64,000 nucleotides of DNA from Ruegeria halocynthiae (GTDB lineage Bacteria; Pseudomonadota; Alphaproteobacteria; Rhodobacterales; Rhodobacteraceae), in assembly GCF_000743705.1 (NCBI RefSeq), contig NZ_JQEZ01000001.1:798070-862069 (forward strand). The letters run 5' to 3'. A program made the translations under genes and the position numbers. Positions 63,286-64,000 of the stretch are shown here, in pieces (position 1 is the first letter of the stretch; each line of letters starts with the position of its first letter). The notes under the pieces are model-generated. The model worked only from the letters and a program-made list of their open reading frames with translations, had not been told where the DNA came from and searched no databases.

Positions 63286-64000
63286 TCATTCGAACTCGAT
63301 GATCACATCGTCCACGGCCAGGCTGTCGCCAGGCCCTGCGTTGATCTTGGCAACCACGCCCTTTTTCTCGGCGCGCAGGATGTTTTCCATCTTCATCGCC
63401 TCGACAGTACACAGCGCCTGACCTTCCTGAACCTCTTGCCCCACTTCGACGTCGACCTTCACGATCAGGCCGGGCATCGGGCACAGCAGCATTTTCGAGG
63501 TATCAGGCGGCAGCTTTTCTGGCATCAGCTTGGCCAGCTCTGCCTGACGGGGGCGGCGCACATGCACCTTCAGGTCCGCACCCCGGTTGCGGATACGGAA
63601 CCCACCCGAGATTTTGCCAACCTTCATCACCAGCGGGCTGCCATCAACGTCCAGCACCGCCAATTGATCACCCGGCGTCCAGTTCGATGCGACACGCAGA
63701 GTTTTACCATCTGCGAATTCCACGGTTGCGCCTTGCTTGTCCGCCTCGACTTTGACGTCGAACTCTTGCCCCTGCACTGCGACATTCCAGCTTTTGCCGA
63801 TCTTACGTTCGTGATTGTCCATCCGACCCGACACGCGGGTGCGGCGGATTTCGGCGACCCGGTACATCGCCGCGCAGGACGCCGCGATCCGGCGCAGGTC
63901 AGCCTCGGGCAGTTCAACGCCGTCGAACCCGTCCGGATACTCCTCGGCGATAAAGGCGGTGGTCATTTCGCCACTGATGAATTTCGGGTGATCCATCACT
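63286..64000 (-). CDS. pccA: Propionyl-CoA carboxylase alpha subunit, C-terminal part (cut by window edge)
   Basis: About 238 codons visible. The last 70 residues are the biotin carrier domain with EAMKMENI (biotinyl Lys 34 residues from the end after KM) and PMPGLIVKVDVEVGQEV before it; upstream is the PCC BT domain (RNRGADLKVHVRRPRQAEL). The biotin carboxylase half is beyond base 64000. Assigned to PccA rather than AccC/pyruvate carboxylase from the BT-region character and the nearby methylmalonyl-CoA mutase. Confidence 0.9.
   Translation of the reverse strand, partial: VMDHPKFISGEMTTAFIAEEYPDGFDGVELPEADLRRIAASCAAMYRVAEIRRTRVSGRMDNHERKIGKSWNVAVQGQEFDVKVEADKQGATVEFADGKTLRVASNWTPGDQLAVLDVDGSPLVMKVGKISGGFRIRNRGADLKVHVRRPRQAELAKLMPEKLPPDTSKMLLCPMPGLIVKVDVEVGQEVQEGQALCTVEAMKMENILRAEKKGVVAKINAGPGDSLAVDDVIIEFE

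Overview
The window is chromosomal DNA from an alphaproteobacterium of the order Rhodobacterales, most likely the Roseobacter group. The evidence is the gene order and protein content. A division/cell-wall (dcw) cluster runs mraZ-rsmH-ftsL-ftsI-murE-murF-mraY-murD. A DUF1127 gene is followed by tandem CCTCCTCCC hairpins, an arrangement described in Rhodobacter sphaeroides as ccaF1-CcsR1-4 or 'cuckoo' RNAs. The his genes are split as hisB-hisH-hisA-hisF-hisE, a perM-like/hda/ppx group is present, and a methylmalonyl-CoA mutase gene sits beside a propionyl-CoA carboxylase alpha gene. No 16S gene is present, so the genus cannot be named. I see no phage, IS element, integrase or CRISPR array; the region is mostly conserved core genome.

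Layout. 1-8526 (minus strand): dcw cluster, truncated inside murD at the left edge and preceded by a long leader with a strong intrinsic terminator (8580-8621), matching the UpsM sRNA arrangement of R. sphaeroides. 8791-9437: apparently non-coding. 9438-10096: DUF1127 gene plus four two-hairpin CcsR-type sRNAs. 10186-15727: uvrD, a membrane GGDEF protein and an FMN-dependent alpha-hydroxy-acid oxidase. 15874-20272: pyruvate carboxylase, a MAPEG protein, a tiny ORF and two identical tRNA-Gly(GCC) genes. 20355-28970: an acetyltransferase, a membrane protein, an Lrp ligand-domain protein and the his genes, interspersed with DUF2147 and DUF302 genes on the other strand and a spermidine-synthase-like gene broken by one in-frame TAG. 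29045-32121: small lipoprotein, CoA-binding and YHS proteins, a zinc-ribbon gene that appears to start at ATT, rlmB and tRNA-Tyr(GTA).

32355-42814: an orphan asparagine-synthase-like gene, a PLP alanine-racemase/D-threonine-aldolase-like protein overlapping an aldonolactone oxidase, DUF2478 and NnrU proteins, a quaternary-amine (betaine/choline/TMAO type) ABC transporter with a BetI-like palindrome upstream, and a DNA-3-methyladenine glycosylase. 42857-50406: a lipoprotein with an HExxH motif, a cytochrome c, a small DMT-type protein, lolD-lolC, two glycosyltransferase-like genes and proS. 50575-56362: an FAD oxidoreductase/2OG-Fe(II) dioxygenase pair, then perM-like, hda and ppx genes. 56366-64000: a small exported protein, an EEP-fold hydrolase, a TerB/DnaJ protein, a GNAT and a glyoxalase-like protein, methylmalonyl-CoA mutase, a sulfotransferase-like protein, a DUF4174 protein and the C-terminal part of propionyl-CoA carboxylase alpha.

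Functional links: the dcw genes make and translocate peptidoglycan precursors and act at the septum; the his genes cover the IGP and PRFAR steps of histidine synthesis; the carboxylase and mutase form the propionyl-CoA to succinyl-CoA route; pyruvate carboxylase replenishes oxaloacetate. The most notable items are regulatory RNAs: the CcsR array, the UpsM-like leader and several strong palindromes.
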